Source: Ereboglobus sp. PH5-10 (GTDB lineage: Bacteria; Verrucomicrobiota; Verrucomicrobiia; Opitutales; Opitutaceae). From it: a stretch of DNA of 64,000 bases. Numbering within the stretch: position 1 is the first letter of the stretch; each line of letters opens with the position of its first letter. The notes beneath the pieces were generated by a model. That model did not search any database and was not told where the DNA came from. It saw only the letters and a list, made by a program, of their open reading frames with translations. Positions 7,379-15,871 of this stretch are shown one piece after another. Location: NCBI RefSeq assembly GCF_029504735.1, contig NZ_JAQFIP010000010.1:1-64000 (forward strand). The letters run 5' to 3'. A program made the position numbers and the translations under genes.

Positions 7379-9269
7379 CCCGAGTTCGTCAGTTGGAAAA
7401 ACGCTTGTGTTGCAAATCAATGGGTTGCGCGATTTAAGGGGCGATTTTCGGCACTACATTCGCTATTTGCCTCGCGCTTGTCCCGAGGCCCTTGGCGCCC
7501 ATCCATTGCTCAAGCGAGCGCCACATCGCCAGCGCCAGAAAACACACCAGGATGTGCGCTTGCACGCGCTCCTGTTTGTGATGGAAAACAGGCCTCATCC
7601 CGAGGTCGCTTTTGCTTGTGCGAAACGCCGCCTCGGCCTGTGTGAGTTGGATATACCACCTCCAGAGTTACGCCGGGTCGGTTTCCTCGCAGTTGGTTCT
7701 CAATAGATACGCGCCTTTTTGACGGTTCGCCTTGCTCCCTTCCGCCAGTCGGCTGCTGATGCAAAGCGCGTTCGCCCGGCCTTGCGCGTCGCGCTCAACT
7801 CGCGCCTCGATGATCGCCGCCGCGGCGGGGTTTTTGCCAAGGTGTCTGCCGATGCGCCGGCCCACCGTTTCGTGGTCTTCTTGCGGTGAGCGTCGCAGCC
7901 ACGCGTCGATTTTGACCAGTTCGTCGGTGAGCCGCTCGCTTTGGCGTCGCAGCATCGCGCGTTCTTTTTCGGCCCGCGCCTCGCTTCGGCACAACACGTA
8001 ACGCTCGCCCGGCTCGCCGCCGGGCTGCTCCACGAGGCGCACTTCCAGGCCTTCGCGGATTTGCGTCCAGTTGTCGTTGTCCATGAGTGTTTGCTCGTGG
8101 GCTTTGAGCCAACTCTTGGGCGTGCCGACCAGGTAGCGCGCCTTGTTCGCGCGCAGCAACTCGATGTTGGCCTCGCTGACCATGCCCCGGTCCATCACCC
8201 AAACGCGGTTGGCCGCGCCGTATTTTTCCTCCATCGCGCGGACTATCTCCACCACAGTGGTCGCGTCGTTGCGGTTGCCCGCGAACACCTCGAAGGACAA
8301 GGGAAGTCCCTCGGGCGTGCACACAAGGCCGATGCACACTTGCTTGTTGCCGGGGCGCTGGTCGCGCGAGTAGCCGCGTTGCGCCTGCGGGTTGCGCGCG
8401 CACTCGCCTTCGAAGCAGGTGCTCGTCACCTCGTAGAGCACGAACTCGAAGCGCACGCCGAACCAGTCGCGGTAGCGCGCCATCAGGTGAGAGCACAGCG
8501 CGTCCTTGTGTTTGCCGACCCGGTCGAGCGCGCGGTAGAGCCTCGCGTCGTTGACTTGCGCGGTGTCGATGCCGAGCAGCTCGTCGAGGGCGGTCGAGTC
8601 GAACCACTGCTCGGCCACTCCCAGCTCGGAGCGCTGCGCGCAAAACCGCGCGACGGCCAGTAGCGCGGCGGTGTGCGACCAGCCGACCGACTCGCGCCCC
8701 GGGGGAAGGAGTCGGGCGAGCAACTCGTCGAGGCCGAGGCGGTGCCAGAGGGCCAGCGCGAGGTAGCACTCGCCGAAGTCGCGGCAACGCTCCACGCGCA
8801 CTTGCGAAAGCGCGCCGAGTTCCCAGCCGGGGGCCGGCGCGGCGTCGTCCGGCCCGGTGGCGGCGGACTGGGAAGGGGCGAAGCCGGGTAGCGGGGGCGT
8901 GTGCTCGCGGGGCTTGACGGCGGGGTGTTCGCCACGCAACAACGCGGGCAGCTCGTCCCACGAGTCGCGAATAGCGGACGCGTCCCGCTCGTCGAGTTTG
9001 CCGAGCGAGGCGACGATGCGCTGGCGCGGGCCTCGCGCGGTGCGCACCGTTTCGCACAGGTGCCAGTAACTGTAGCCTGCTCCACGGCACGATTTGGTTT
9101 TGCGACGCAAGAACATGCACGCAGTATCACGCAAAAGCCTTCGGGCATCAATGGGGTGTTCGGCACTACAAGCACTCCGGCGAACGGTTCCCCTATGAAG
9201 AGCCGCGCACGAAAAACGCGCCCTCCTATGAAACTTTTTCCAGACTTCTCTCCAATTGACGAACTCGGG
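7379..9269 (-). mobile_element. IS1634-like insertion sequence with 18-base terminal inverted repeats
   Basis: The ends are CCCGAGTTCGTCAGTTGG at 7379-7396 and its inverted copy CCAATTGACGAACTCGGG at 9252-9269, with one mismatch in 18. They enclose 1891 bases holding a single transposase gene on the minus strand, a normal size for an IS1634-group (IS4-like) element. I could not find a clear target-site duplication: the left flank is cttaa and the right flank ctaaa. The left end is one base from the MITE, so insertion next to or inside older mobile DNA is likely. Confidence 0.75.
7434..9116 (-). pseudogene. IS1634-family transposase, broken by an in-frame stop
   Basis: The start at 9116 (MFLRRKTKSCRGAGYSYW) matches the family N-terminus better than the upstream ATG at 9134. 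The frame runs through LYEVTSTCFEGECARN, where the usual Asp of the Y-D-x-T-S motif is Glu, and VWVMDRGMVSEAN with the second Asp. At 7668-7670 a TAA interrupts the conserved ..TDPA-x-LW motif where a Glu codon is expected (GAA to TAA). After it the same frame continues with the typical C-terminal core, LWRWYIQLTQAEAAFRTSK then DLGMRPVFHHKQERVQAHIL, to a stop at 7434. The catalytic Glu lies after the premature stop, so the product should be inactive unless read through. Confidence 0.85.
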
Positions 9270-9324
9270 CTAAAAAAGAAACATCGTTTGCCCCAAAAGG
9301 GGGGACGGCTGACTGCGTGCGCAC

Positions 9325-9358
9325 GGGTGCGCGAAATCTTGAAGATTTCTCCGCACCC
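9325..9358. terminator. Long hairpin downstream of topB
   Basis: The arm gggtgcg-c-gaaatctt pairs with aagatttc-tc-cgcaccc around a one-base apex, about 15 pairs in all with a small internal defect. It lies 60 bases past the topB stop on the topB-sense strand and just outside the IS1634-like element. There is no clear T-run after it, so it may end transcription by a Rho-independent-like fold or shield the 3' end. Confidence 0.4.
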
Positions 9359-9417
9359 ATGACTCGCGGTGTTTCTTTAAAAAGCCACCGAATCTTTTTT
9401 GCCCCGGCTTTGCGATT

Positions 9418-12279
9418 TTACCGCGGCGGGAACTCGAAATCGGCTTTTTTCTTGTCCTTGGACAATACCAGGTAGGCGTTGAACTGGCTGCCGCGCTTGC
9501 TCACGAAACCCTCAATTAAGGGGCTTTTGCCGTCGGCGAGCATTTGCTGAACGTCGTTAAGGGCGATGTCTTTTTGGCAGATGCTCTTTTTGCACTCAAA
9601 CACGATGCGGGGTTCGTCGTTCGCGCCGGGTTTGGCCACGATGTAGCTGTCCGTCGTTTCGTAGAGCGTGCCGCCTTCGTGCGCCTTGCTGTCGCCGATT
9701 TTGGTCGCTTTGGTGAGGTCGGGCGCAGCCTTGGTTTTGCGAGCTACGGGTTTGCCGTCCTTGCCGACTTTCGGGGCGCGGGGAGGGAACTCCCATGCAA
9801 TGCGCGCGCCTTTGCGCAGGAGATACGCGTCGAAGGGGCGTCCGCGTTTCGATATGAAGGCTTGGATAAGGTCGGTTTTGCCCTCGGTGACGAGCTTGAT
9901 GGCTTGGTCGAGTTCGATGGGCTTTTGGCACATGAGGCGCCCGACCGAGAAGGTCTGCTCCCAGCCGCCGTCGGCTTTTTCGTTGCGGCGGCGGAGGATG
10001 TAGTTGGTGGGCGCTTCGCAGAGTTCCTCGCCGGTTTTCGGGTCGGTCCAGACGGGCGTGAGCGCGGCGAGATCGACTTTGTTGCCGAAATCGAGCTCGA
10101 CCTTTTTTTGGCCTTCGTTTTTCGGGTCGTCGATGATGCGGAGTTTCGACGGGAAGCGGTTGCCGGTGCGGGGCGAAACAAAGCCGTCGAGCGGGCCGAT
10201 TTCGCCGGCGGCGACGAGCTGGCGGATTTCGTCCTCCTCGATTTTGCGGCCGGTGATGACTTTGTAGATGGCGAGCGCGCCGTCCTGCGATTTGTAGGCG
10301 CGGAGCGTTTCTTTCATCGGCTGGTTGTCGGTCGGGGAGATGATGTCGGTGACGCGCGCGGTGGTTTCGTCCTCCTCGAAGTTTTTCGTGCGTTCGACGA
10401 CGCCCTTGGTGACATCGACGATTTCGCGCATGAATTTGTCGCGTGTGTAATTGTTGTGCTCCATGAGGCGGAGCTTGTATTCCCACTCGCCGGTCATGTC
10501 GGGCTTGGTGAGCGCCTCGGCGCCGACGACGGAGAGAAACTCAAGGAGACCCTCGGCTTTCGGGGTGGGGGAGAGTTCGCGGCCGTTGCGCTCCATGTAT
10601 TTTTGGTAAATGAGGCCGTCGATCGTGTCGGCGCGGGTGGCGGGGGTGCCGAGGCCGCGTTCTTTCATGGCGTCGGCCATGTCCTCGTCGTCAACGAGTT
10701 TGCCGGCGCTTTCCATCGCGGAGAGGAGCGTGGCCTCGGTGTAGCGCGGGGGCGGCTTGGTGGCTTCGGCGTGGAGTTGTGTGGAAATCGTTTTGGCCTG
10801 GTTATTATCCGAAGGCGTGAGCGCGGGGAGAGGGGGCGCGATTTTGGATTTTGGATTTTGGATTTTGGATTGGGAGTCGGAGGTGGACGCGTTTTCCTCG
10901 TCGATGCTGGTGCGGCCGTAGACGGCGAGCCAGCCGGGGTTGGTGAGGACTTTGCCCTCGGTTTTGAAGTTGTGCTTTTGCGCGATGGTGCTGATGCGCG
11001 TGGTGACGTCGTATTCGGCGACGGGATAGAAGGCGGCGACAAAGCGGCGGGCGATCATGTCGAACACCCTGGCCTCCATGTCGTCGAGGTTCTTGTATTC
11101 GGAGCCGGTGGGGATGATGGCAAAGTGATCCGAGATTTGCGCGTTGTTGAAGATGCGTTTGTTCGGGCGCACGTAACCCTCGGCGAGGGCTTTTTGGGCG
11201 TGCGGGGCGAGGTTGCCCTCAAGGGCCTGGAGCGTGGTTTTGCAGGTGGGGATGTAGTCCTCGGGGAGCGCGCGCGAATCGGTGCGGGGGTAGGTGATCA
11301 TCTTGTGCTTCTCGTAGAGCGCCTGCGCGATTTGGAGCGTGCGGCGCGCGGAGAGGCCGAGGCGGTTGTTGGCCTCGCGCTGGAGGGTGGTGAGGTCGTA
11401 GAGGCGCGGGGCGATTTGCGTGGCGGCTTTTTTCTCCTCGGTGACGGCGGCGGGCGGGTTGCCCAGGCAGTCGGCGAGGACGGCCTCGGCGTCGGCCTTG
11501 TCCCAGAGGCGGTCGATGCGGTCGTGCGGATCGGCGTCGTTTTTCTTGTAACCGGGGCGTTGGTAAACGCCTTCGTAGGAGCCGTTGGGGATGCCGAATT
11601 GCGCGGTGATGCGCCAGTAGTCGCGGGAGACGAAGTTGCGGATTTCGAGCTCGCGGGCGACGACGAGGGCGAGGGTGGGGGTTTGCACGCGGCCGACGCT
11701 GGCGACGTTGCCGGCGCGTTTGCCAAACATGCGCTTGGTGAGGGCGCGGGTGCCGTTGATGCCGATGAGCCAGTCGGCCTCGGAGCGGCAGCGGGCGGCG
11801 TCGGCTAGGCCGGACATTTGTTCGGCGGTGCGCAGGTGGTTTTCCTCAAAGGCGGCGCGGATGCCCGCGGGCGTCATGGTTTGCATCCAGGCGCGGCGGA
11901 CGGGGAGTTTGGATTTCGCGAGCTGGTATATATAAGTGAAGATGAGTTCGCCCTCGCGACCGGCGTCGCAGGCGTTGATGACCTCGTCGATGTCCTTGCG
12001 GGCGAGGAGTTTTTTGAGGGCGCCGAAACGGTCCTTGGTTTTGTCGATGGGTTTGAGTTCGAAGCGGTTGGGAATGATGGGGAGGGTTTCGAGGCGCCAG
12101 AAGCCGTATTTCTTTTTATCAATGTCCTCGGGCATCTGAAGTTCCACAAGGTGGCCGACGGCGGAGGCGATGACGTATTGGTCGTTTTCGTAATGATCGC
12201 CCTTTTTGGGCACCTTGCCGAGGGCGCGCGCGAGGTCGGCGGCGACGGAGGGCTTTTCCGCGATGATGAGTGACTTCAT
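9418..12279 (-). CDS. topB: DNA topoisomerase III (type IA) with extended C-terminal repeats
   Basis: The 953-residue protein starts MKSLIIAEKPSVAADLARAL, the TopB toprim opening. It carries the toprim acidic motif DAGREGE near residues 105-111, the RVQTPTLALV segment, and the catalytic tyrosine in MITYPRTDS (Y330). Type IA enzymes cut one strand through a 5'-phosphotyrosine to relax or decatenate DNA. Beyond the core it carries at least three related C-terminal units (GFVSPRTGNRFPSKL, AFISKRGRPFDAYLL, GFVSKRGSQFNAYLV), so it is longer than E. coli TopB (about 650). A low-complexity insert near residue 475 is encoded by a 7-base tandem repeat. No Shine-Dalgarno precedes the ATG. Confidence 0.95.
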   Translation of the reverse strand: MKSLIIAEKPSVAADLARALGKVPKKGDHYENDQYVIASAVGHLVELQMPEDIDKKKYGFWRLETLPIIPNRFELKPIDKTKDRFGALKKLLARKDIDEVINACDAGREGELIFTYIYQLAKSKLPVRRAWMQTMTPAGIRAAFEENHLRTAEQMSGLADAARCRSEADWLIGINGTRALTKRMFGKRAGNVASVGRVQTPTLALVVARELEIRNFVSRDYWRITAQFGIPNGSYEGVYQRPGYKKNDADPHDRIDRLWDKADAEAVLADCLGNPPAAVTEEKKAATQIAPRLYDLTTLQREANNRLGLSARRTLQIAQALYEKHKMITYPRTDSRALPEDYIPTCKTTLQALEGNLAPHAQKALAEGYVRPNKRIFNNAQISDHFAIIPTGSEYKNLDDMEARVFDMIARRFVAAFYPVAEYDVTTRISTIAQKHNFKTEGKVLTNPGWLAVYGRTSIDEENASTSDSQSKIQNPKSKIAPPLPALTPSDNNQAKTISTQLHAEATKPPPRYTEATLLSAMESAGKLVDDEDMADAMKERGLGTPATRADTIDGLIYQKYMERNGRELSPTPKAEGLLEFLSVVGAEALTKPDMTGEWEYKLRLMEHNNYTRDKFMREIVDVTKGVVERTKNFEEDETTARVTDIISPTDNQPMKETLRAYKSQDGALAIYKVITGRKIEEDEIRQLVAAGEIGPLDGFVSPRTGNRFPSKLRIIDDPKNEGQKKVELDFGNKVDLAALTPVWTDPKTGEELCEAPTNYILRRRNEKADGGWEQTFSVGRLMCQKPIELDQAIKLVTEGKTDLIQAFISKRGRPFDAYLLRKGARIAWEFPPRAPKVGKDGKPVARKTKAAPDLTKATKIGDSKAHEGGTLYETTDSYIVAKPGANDEPRIVFECKKSICQKDIALNDVQQMLADGKSPLIEGFVSKRGSQFNAYLVLSKDKKKADFEFPPR
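10840..10867. repeat. Heptamer tandem repeat (gattttg)x4 inside topB
   Basis: Four perfect copies of gattttg run from 10840 to 10867, followed by gatt. On the coding strand they give the low-complexity peptide SKIQNPKSKI in a linker between topoisomerase domains. Because the unit is 7 bases, gain or loss of one copy shifts the reading frame. Confidence 0.85.
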
Positions 12280-12465
12280 GATGTTTTAAGAGGCGAGCGG
12301 TTATGGGGGTGGCGCAAGGATTTCAAGGTTTTGTTTTTTGGGGGGTGTGAAAAACACGGATTTTTGACAAAGCGCAAAGTCACGAAATTGCAATGGGATG
12401 CGCATGCAAAATGGCCGCCGTTCGATGGGCGAATATTCCGGCAATAATTTTTTTCCGAGGGCCGG

Positions 12466-12517
12466 GCGCGGCGGTTTGCAGAACGTCGCCGTGCGCGGAA
12501 CGGCAAAACCGCCGCGC
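12466..12517. terminator. GC-rich inverted repeat between topB and the diadenylate cyclase gene
   Basis: The perfect 12-base arms gcgcggcggttt (12466-12477) and aaaccgccgcgc (12506-12517) enclose a 28-base loop. They lie 49-100 bases past the stop of the EIIA-DAC gene and before topB, both on the minus strand. It could end the upstream transcript; there is no strong T-run. The rest of the 286-base gap holds no gene that I can support. Confidence 0.4.
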
Positions 12518-12565
12518 CGTCCGCCTGCCGGCGACCCGGCCCTTGCCGCAGTTCGTCGGAAGCCC

Positions 12566-13930
12566 TTAGACCTTGGCCATCTTGCCCTTTTCCATCAGCG
12601 TGAGCATGACGCCGCGGCGAAAGAGTGTCACCTGGCCGGTGCTCGACGAAATCGCGATTGAGATGCAGTTGGTGGCGACCGAAATCGCCGCGGCGGCCGC
12701 GTGGCGCGCGCCAAGGCCGCCGGGGAGCGCGTGGCCGTTGTCCGCCGCCTGGATCAGGCTGCCGGCGGAGATGACCACGCCGTCGCCGCGGATCACGAAC
12801 GCGCCGTCAATCGACGAAAACTCCTTGATGGTTTCGTCCATGAAGGGGTTGAGGATGTTGCGATCCTCCTCCTTGTATCCATAAAATGGATTCAGCACGA
12901 GCGGCTTGGTGAGTTTTTCCACGTGCGCGTTGTCGCCGAGGACGAAGAGGCTGCCCACGGGCTTGCCCTCGCGCCCCTCGATGGCGAGTTCGCTCGCGAC
13001 GGCGATCACGCGCTCGAACACCTCGGGCTTCACGTCGTCGGGCAGCAGGTCGGTGTTTTGCGTGAGCAGTGTTTGGAATTCGCGCCCCACATCGACGACC
13101 ACGATTGTGTCGAACTGGTTGTTGCCGGTCAGTCCCGCGAGGCAGCAGATGCGGTCGTCGAATGAAATGATGCCGCGGGTCAGCCCGACGATGATCGCGC
13201 TGCGCAGTTGCGCGAGCCGCTGGCTTGAGAAGGAGCGCACTTGTATGACCTCGGCGAATTTTCCCTGCGCCTGCGAGGAGTCGACCAGGTTGCGAGTCAC
13301 AAGCAGCGATTTGACCTTGGAGGACCAATGCCCGAGCTCGACGCCGCTGTTGAACGTGTCGCCGAACACCATGATCATGCCGCACGCCGTGCCTTTGGCG
13401 ACGCGCTCCGCCTCGGCGATCATCGTGCGGTTCATGCTGTTTTGCTGCACTTGCACGGGGCGCGCGGTCATGCCGCCGAAGGCCGAGTAGAGGCGTTCGT
13501 AAACGTCGTCGAGCTTGGGCGCGGTGAGCAGCGTTTTTACGAAATCCGCGTCGTCAATGATGCGCGCCAGGGCGGCGAGCACCTGCAGGTAGTCGCGCGC
13601 GCGGTCATCCGCAAGGAGCATGAAGATCAGGTTGATCGCCTCGTCGGCCTTCGTGCCGTCGTGGCGTATGCCCGCGACACTGCGGCCCACTGCGAGGATG
13701 TAGCGGCGTTCGCCGCCGAGCTTCACGCGCACGTGCGGGAGCGCGACGCCGTTGCCGAGATAGGTGGTCATCGTGCTCTCGCGCTGGAGCAGGCCCTTGA
13801 GCAGCACTTCCTGCTTCAGGTTGGGGAAGCGGCTGATGGACACCTCGAGCAATTCCTCCAGCGCGCTGGTGATGTCGGGGCTGCCGAGTTCAACAATTCT
13901 GCTCCGGGCGATGATTTTTTCTAGCCGCAT
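12566..13930 (-). CDS. PTS EIIA domain fused to diadenylate cyclase (c-di-AMP synthase)
   Basis: The 454-residue protein has two recognisable ends. Residues 1 to about 145 look like a PTS EIIA (fructose/nitrogen type) domain with the phosphorylatable histidine in GVALPHVRV (H66). The C-terminus is a DAC domain: DGA at 375-377, then GGLGARHAAAAAIS with RH at 409-410, and a strand ending SSSTGQVTLF. DAC enzymes join two ATP into c-di-AMP. The third residue of the usual RHR motif is Ala here. The middle (about 170-340, CGMIMVFGDTFNSGVELG) resembles the extra domain found in DacZ-type cyclases. It sits downstream of nuoA with a 42-base gap. The role of the EIIA part as a phosphorylation switch is inference. 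Confidence 0.85.
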   Translation of the reverse strand: MRLEKIIARSRIVELGSPDITSALEELLEVSISRFPNLKQEVLLKGLLQRESTMTTYLGNGVALPHVRVKLGGERRYILAVGRSVAGIRHDGTKADEAINLIFMLLADDRARDYLQVLAALARIIDDADFVKTLLTAPKLDDVYERLYSAFGGMTARPVQVQQNSMNRTMIAEAERVAKGTACGMIMVFGDTFNSGVELGHWSSKVKSLLVTRNLVDSSQAQGKFAEVIQVRSFSSQRLAQLRSAIIVGLTRGIISFDDRICCLAGLTGNNQFDTIVVVDVGREFQTLLTQNTDLLPDDVKPEVFERVIAVASELAIEGREGKPVGSLFVLGDNAHVEKLTKPLVLNPFYGYKEEDRNILNPFMDETIKEFSSIDGAFVIRGDGVVISAGSLIQAADNGHALPGGLGARHAAAAAISVATNCISIAISSSTGQVTLFRRGVMLTLMEKGKMAKV

Positions 13931-13972
13931 GGAATGAATCTAGTGGGGGGAGGGGAGGGCGGACGGGCCGTG

Positions 13973-14347
13973 TTACTTTTCCCATTTAAGCGCGCCCTTT
14001 TTCACCTCGTAGAAAAGGCCGAGCACGATCACGCCGATGAAAACCAGGATCGGCGCGACAATTTCAATGTTGTTGGCGAGGAAATCGCGATAGATGAACG
14101 CCCAGGGGATGAGAAAAACGACCTCGATGTCGAAAAGGATGAACAGCATCACGGTGACGTAAAACTTCACCGAAAAACGCGTGTGCGGGTTGCCGTCCGA
14201 CTTGACGCCGCACTCATAGGGGGTGTCCTTGATGGCGTTTCTGCGCGCGCGCTGTCCCAGCAACTGCGAGGTGAGGAGCACGCCCGCCGTGAGCGCGATG
14301 GCGAGGCAGATTTGGACGAGGATGGGAAAATAAGCCGCGGAGGACAT
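13973..14347 (-). CDS. nuoA: NADH-quinone oxidoreductase subunit A, orphan copy
   Basis: The 124-residue membrane protein has three hydrophobic spans and the NuoA signatures DTPYECGVKSDGN and FSVKFYVTVMLFILFDIEVVF, which include the acidic residues of the family. NuoA is a small proton-arm subunit of complex I. The normal neighbours nuoB to nuoN are absent: downstream is the c-di-AMP synthase gene and upstream a divergent esterase. The rest of complex I may be elsewhere, or this may be a second copy. No start alternatives are needed; the ATG at 14347 gives the usual N-terminus. Confidence 0.95.
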   Translation of the reverse strand: MSSAAYFPILVQICLAIALTAGVLLTSQLLGQRARRNAIKDTPYECGVKSDGNPHTRFSVKFYVTVMLFILFDIEVVFLIPWAFIYRDFLANNIEIVAPILVFIGVIVLGLFYEVKKGALKWEK

Positions 14348-14596
14348 GGTGAGATAAATTTGAGAAGCGAAAAACGCAGCCTGTTACATGGCCGCAGAAC
14401 AGCCGTGGAGACAAGGGATTTTTTGGATGGTTGCGTGTTGGCGCCGTTAAGTGCCGCTAAAGGCCATTCGCGCAAGATGATGGCCTGCCCGGGATGCCGC
14501 CAAATCAGGAGGGCGTAAAAATAATATGAGTTTTCATTCTTGAGTCTTGGGCTTTGGATTTCTATCCAATCACCTTCTCCCCCTTTTAGCCGCCCT

Positions 14597-15742
14597 ATGC
14601 AAAACCCTAGACCCATGCCTCGCTTATTCCATTCCATGAGCGCGCTGCCCGTATTTTTGGCATTGCTGCTGTTTTCCGCCGCCGGACTTTTCGCCGCGGA
14701 CGCGCCCAAAAAAGCGCCTCAAAAGGAAATCGTGTGGCACGACGCCGCGCAGTGGAAACCAGGCGGCCGCGCCTGGGACGACACGCCCTCGCACTACTCG
14801 CGCCTCCCTCAACGCGCAGAGGGCAAGGTCACCAAGGCAGTCTGGCGACTCTCTCGCAACTCGGCGGGCCTCGTTGTCTATTTCAGAACCAACGCGCCGG
14901 TGATCCACACGCGTCACGAAGTCTCGGGCGAGTTGGCGAAACCGCACATGACCGCAACCGGCGTCAGCGGTCTCGACCTGTATGCGCGCGCTCCGAACGG
15001 CCAGTGGCGCTGGGCGGGCTCGTCGAAACCCAAGAACAAAATCCACGAGGAAAAAATCCTCAACGGAGCGACCCCCGAATGGCGCGACTACATGCTCTAT
15101 CTGCCGCTCTACAACAACACCGTTTCGGTCGAAATCGGCGTCCCCGAGGGCAGCTCGCTCGAACCCGTCGCGCCGCCCCAGGCCAAGCCGATCGTTTATT
15201 ACGGCACCTCCATCGCGCATGGCTGCTCCGCGTCGCGTCCCGGCATGACTACGCCGGCAATACTCGGACGCAAGCTCGACACGCCCGTCATCAACCTCGG
15301 TTTTTCCGGCAACGGCAAAATGGAACCGGCGATGGCCGGCCTCGTCGCGGAAATCGACGCCTCGGTCTTCGTTCTCGACTGCCTGCCCAACATGAGCTCG
15401 CTCGCCGCGGACGAGATCACCAAGCGCACGGAAAACTGCATCCGCGCCATCCGCAAAAAACACCCGGCGACCCCGATCATATTGATGGAGGATCGCAGCT
15501 ACGCGAACGCGTGGATACTGCCCCGGCAGTTCAAGAAAAACGAAACCGCCCGCGCCGCGCTGCGCTCCGTTTATGACAGCCTCACTGCCGAAGGCGTGAA
15601 GGGCATCACCTACGTCACCGGCGGCCAGTTGCTCGGCGACGACGACGAAGGCACCGTTGACAGCTCGCACCCCACCGACCTCGGCATGTATCGCCAGGCC
15701 GAAGTCCTCCTGCCCGTGCTCAAGCGGACATTGGGGAAATGA
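14597..15742 (+). CDS. Secreted SGNH/GDSL-type esterase
   Basis: The start at 14597 (or 14615) is chosen because it puts a signal peptide at the N-terminus (ALPVFLALLLFSAAGLFAADA). A beta-rich SGNH N-terminal domain precedes the hydrolase. The nucleophile is Ser205 in YYGTSIAHGCSASRPGM. Gly and Asn of blocks II and III are in GFSGNGK and DCLPNMSS, and the D-x-x-H block is DSSHPTD (D355, H358). Such proteins remove acetyl or other acyl groups from polysaccharides in the periplasm or outside. It is the first of three plus-strand genes for polysaccharide-active proteins. There is no Shine-Dalgarno before either ATG. Confidence 0.88.
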   Translation: MQNPRPMPRLFHSMSALPVFLALLLFSAAGLFAADAPKKAPQKEIVWHDAAQWKPGGRAWDDTPSHYSRLPQRAEGKVTKAVWRLSRNSAGLVVYFRTNAPVIHTRHEVSGELAKPHMTATGVSGLDLYARAPNGQWRWAGSSKPKNKIHEEKILNGATPEWRDYMLYLPLYNNTVSVEIGVPEGSSLEPVAPPQAKPIVYYGTSIAHGCSASRPGMTTPAILGRKLDTPVINLGFSGNGKMEPAMAGLVAEIDASVFVLDCLPNMSSLAADEITKRTENCIRAIRKKHPATPIILMEDRSYANAWILPRQFKKNETARAALRSVYDSLTAEGVKGITYVTGGQLLGDDDEGTVDSSHPTDLGMYRQAEVLLPVLKRTLGK

Positions 15743-15871
15743 ACCGAACGGGCGCGCCCCGCACGCGCCCTCTCGCGCGTGTTCCCAAGGCAAACGCGCG
15801 CAAACAGTCTTTCACAAACCCATCAAGGCGCCCGCAAGGCGCGCCCGCCCACACCCAACCCACACTATCCC

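Noticed and set aside
9544-11808. 754-codon open frame on the plus strand
   Set aside because: It is antisense to topB, has no known domain, and its Gly/Val/Ala/Asp-rich composition is that of a GC-skewed shadow frame.
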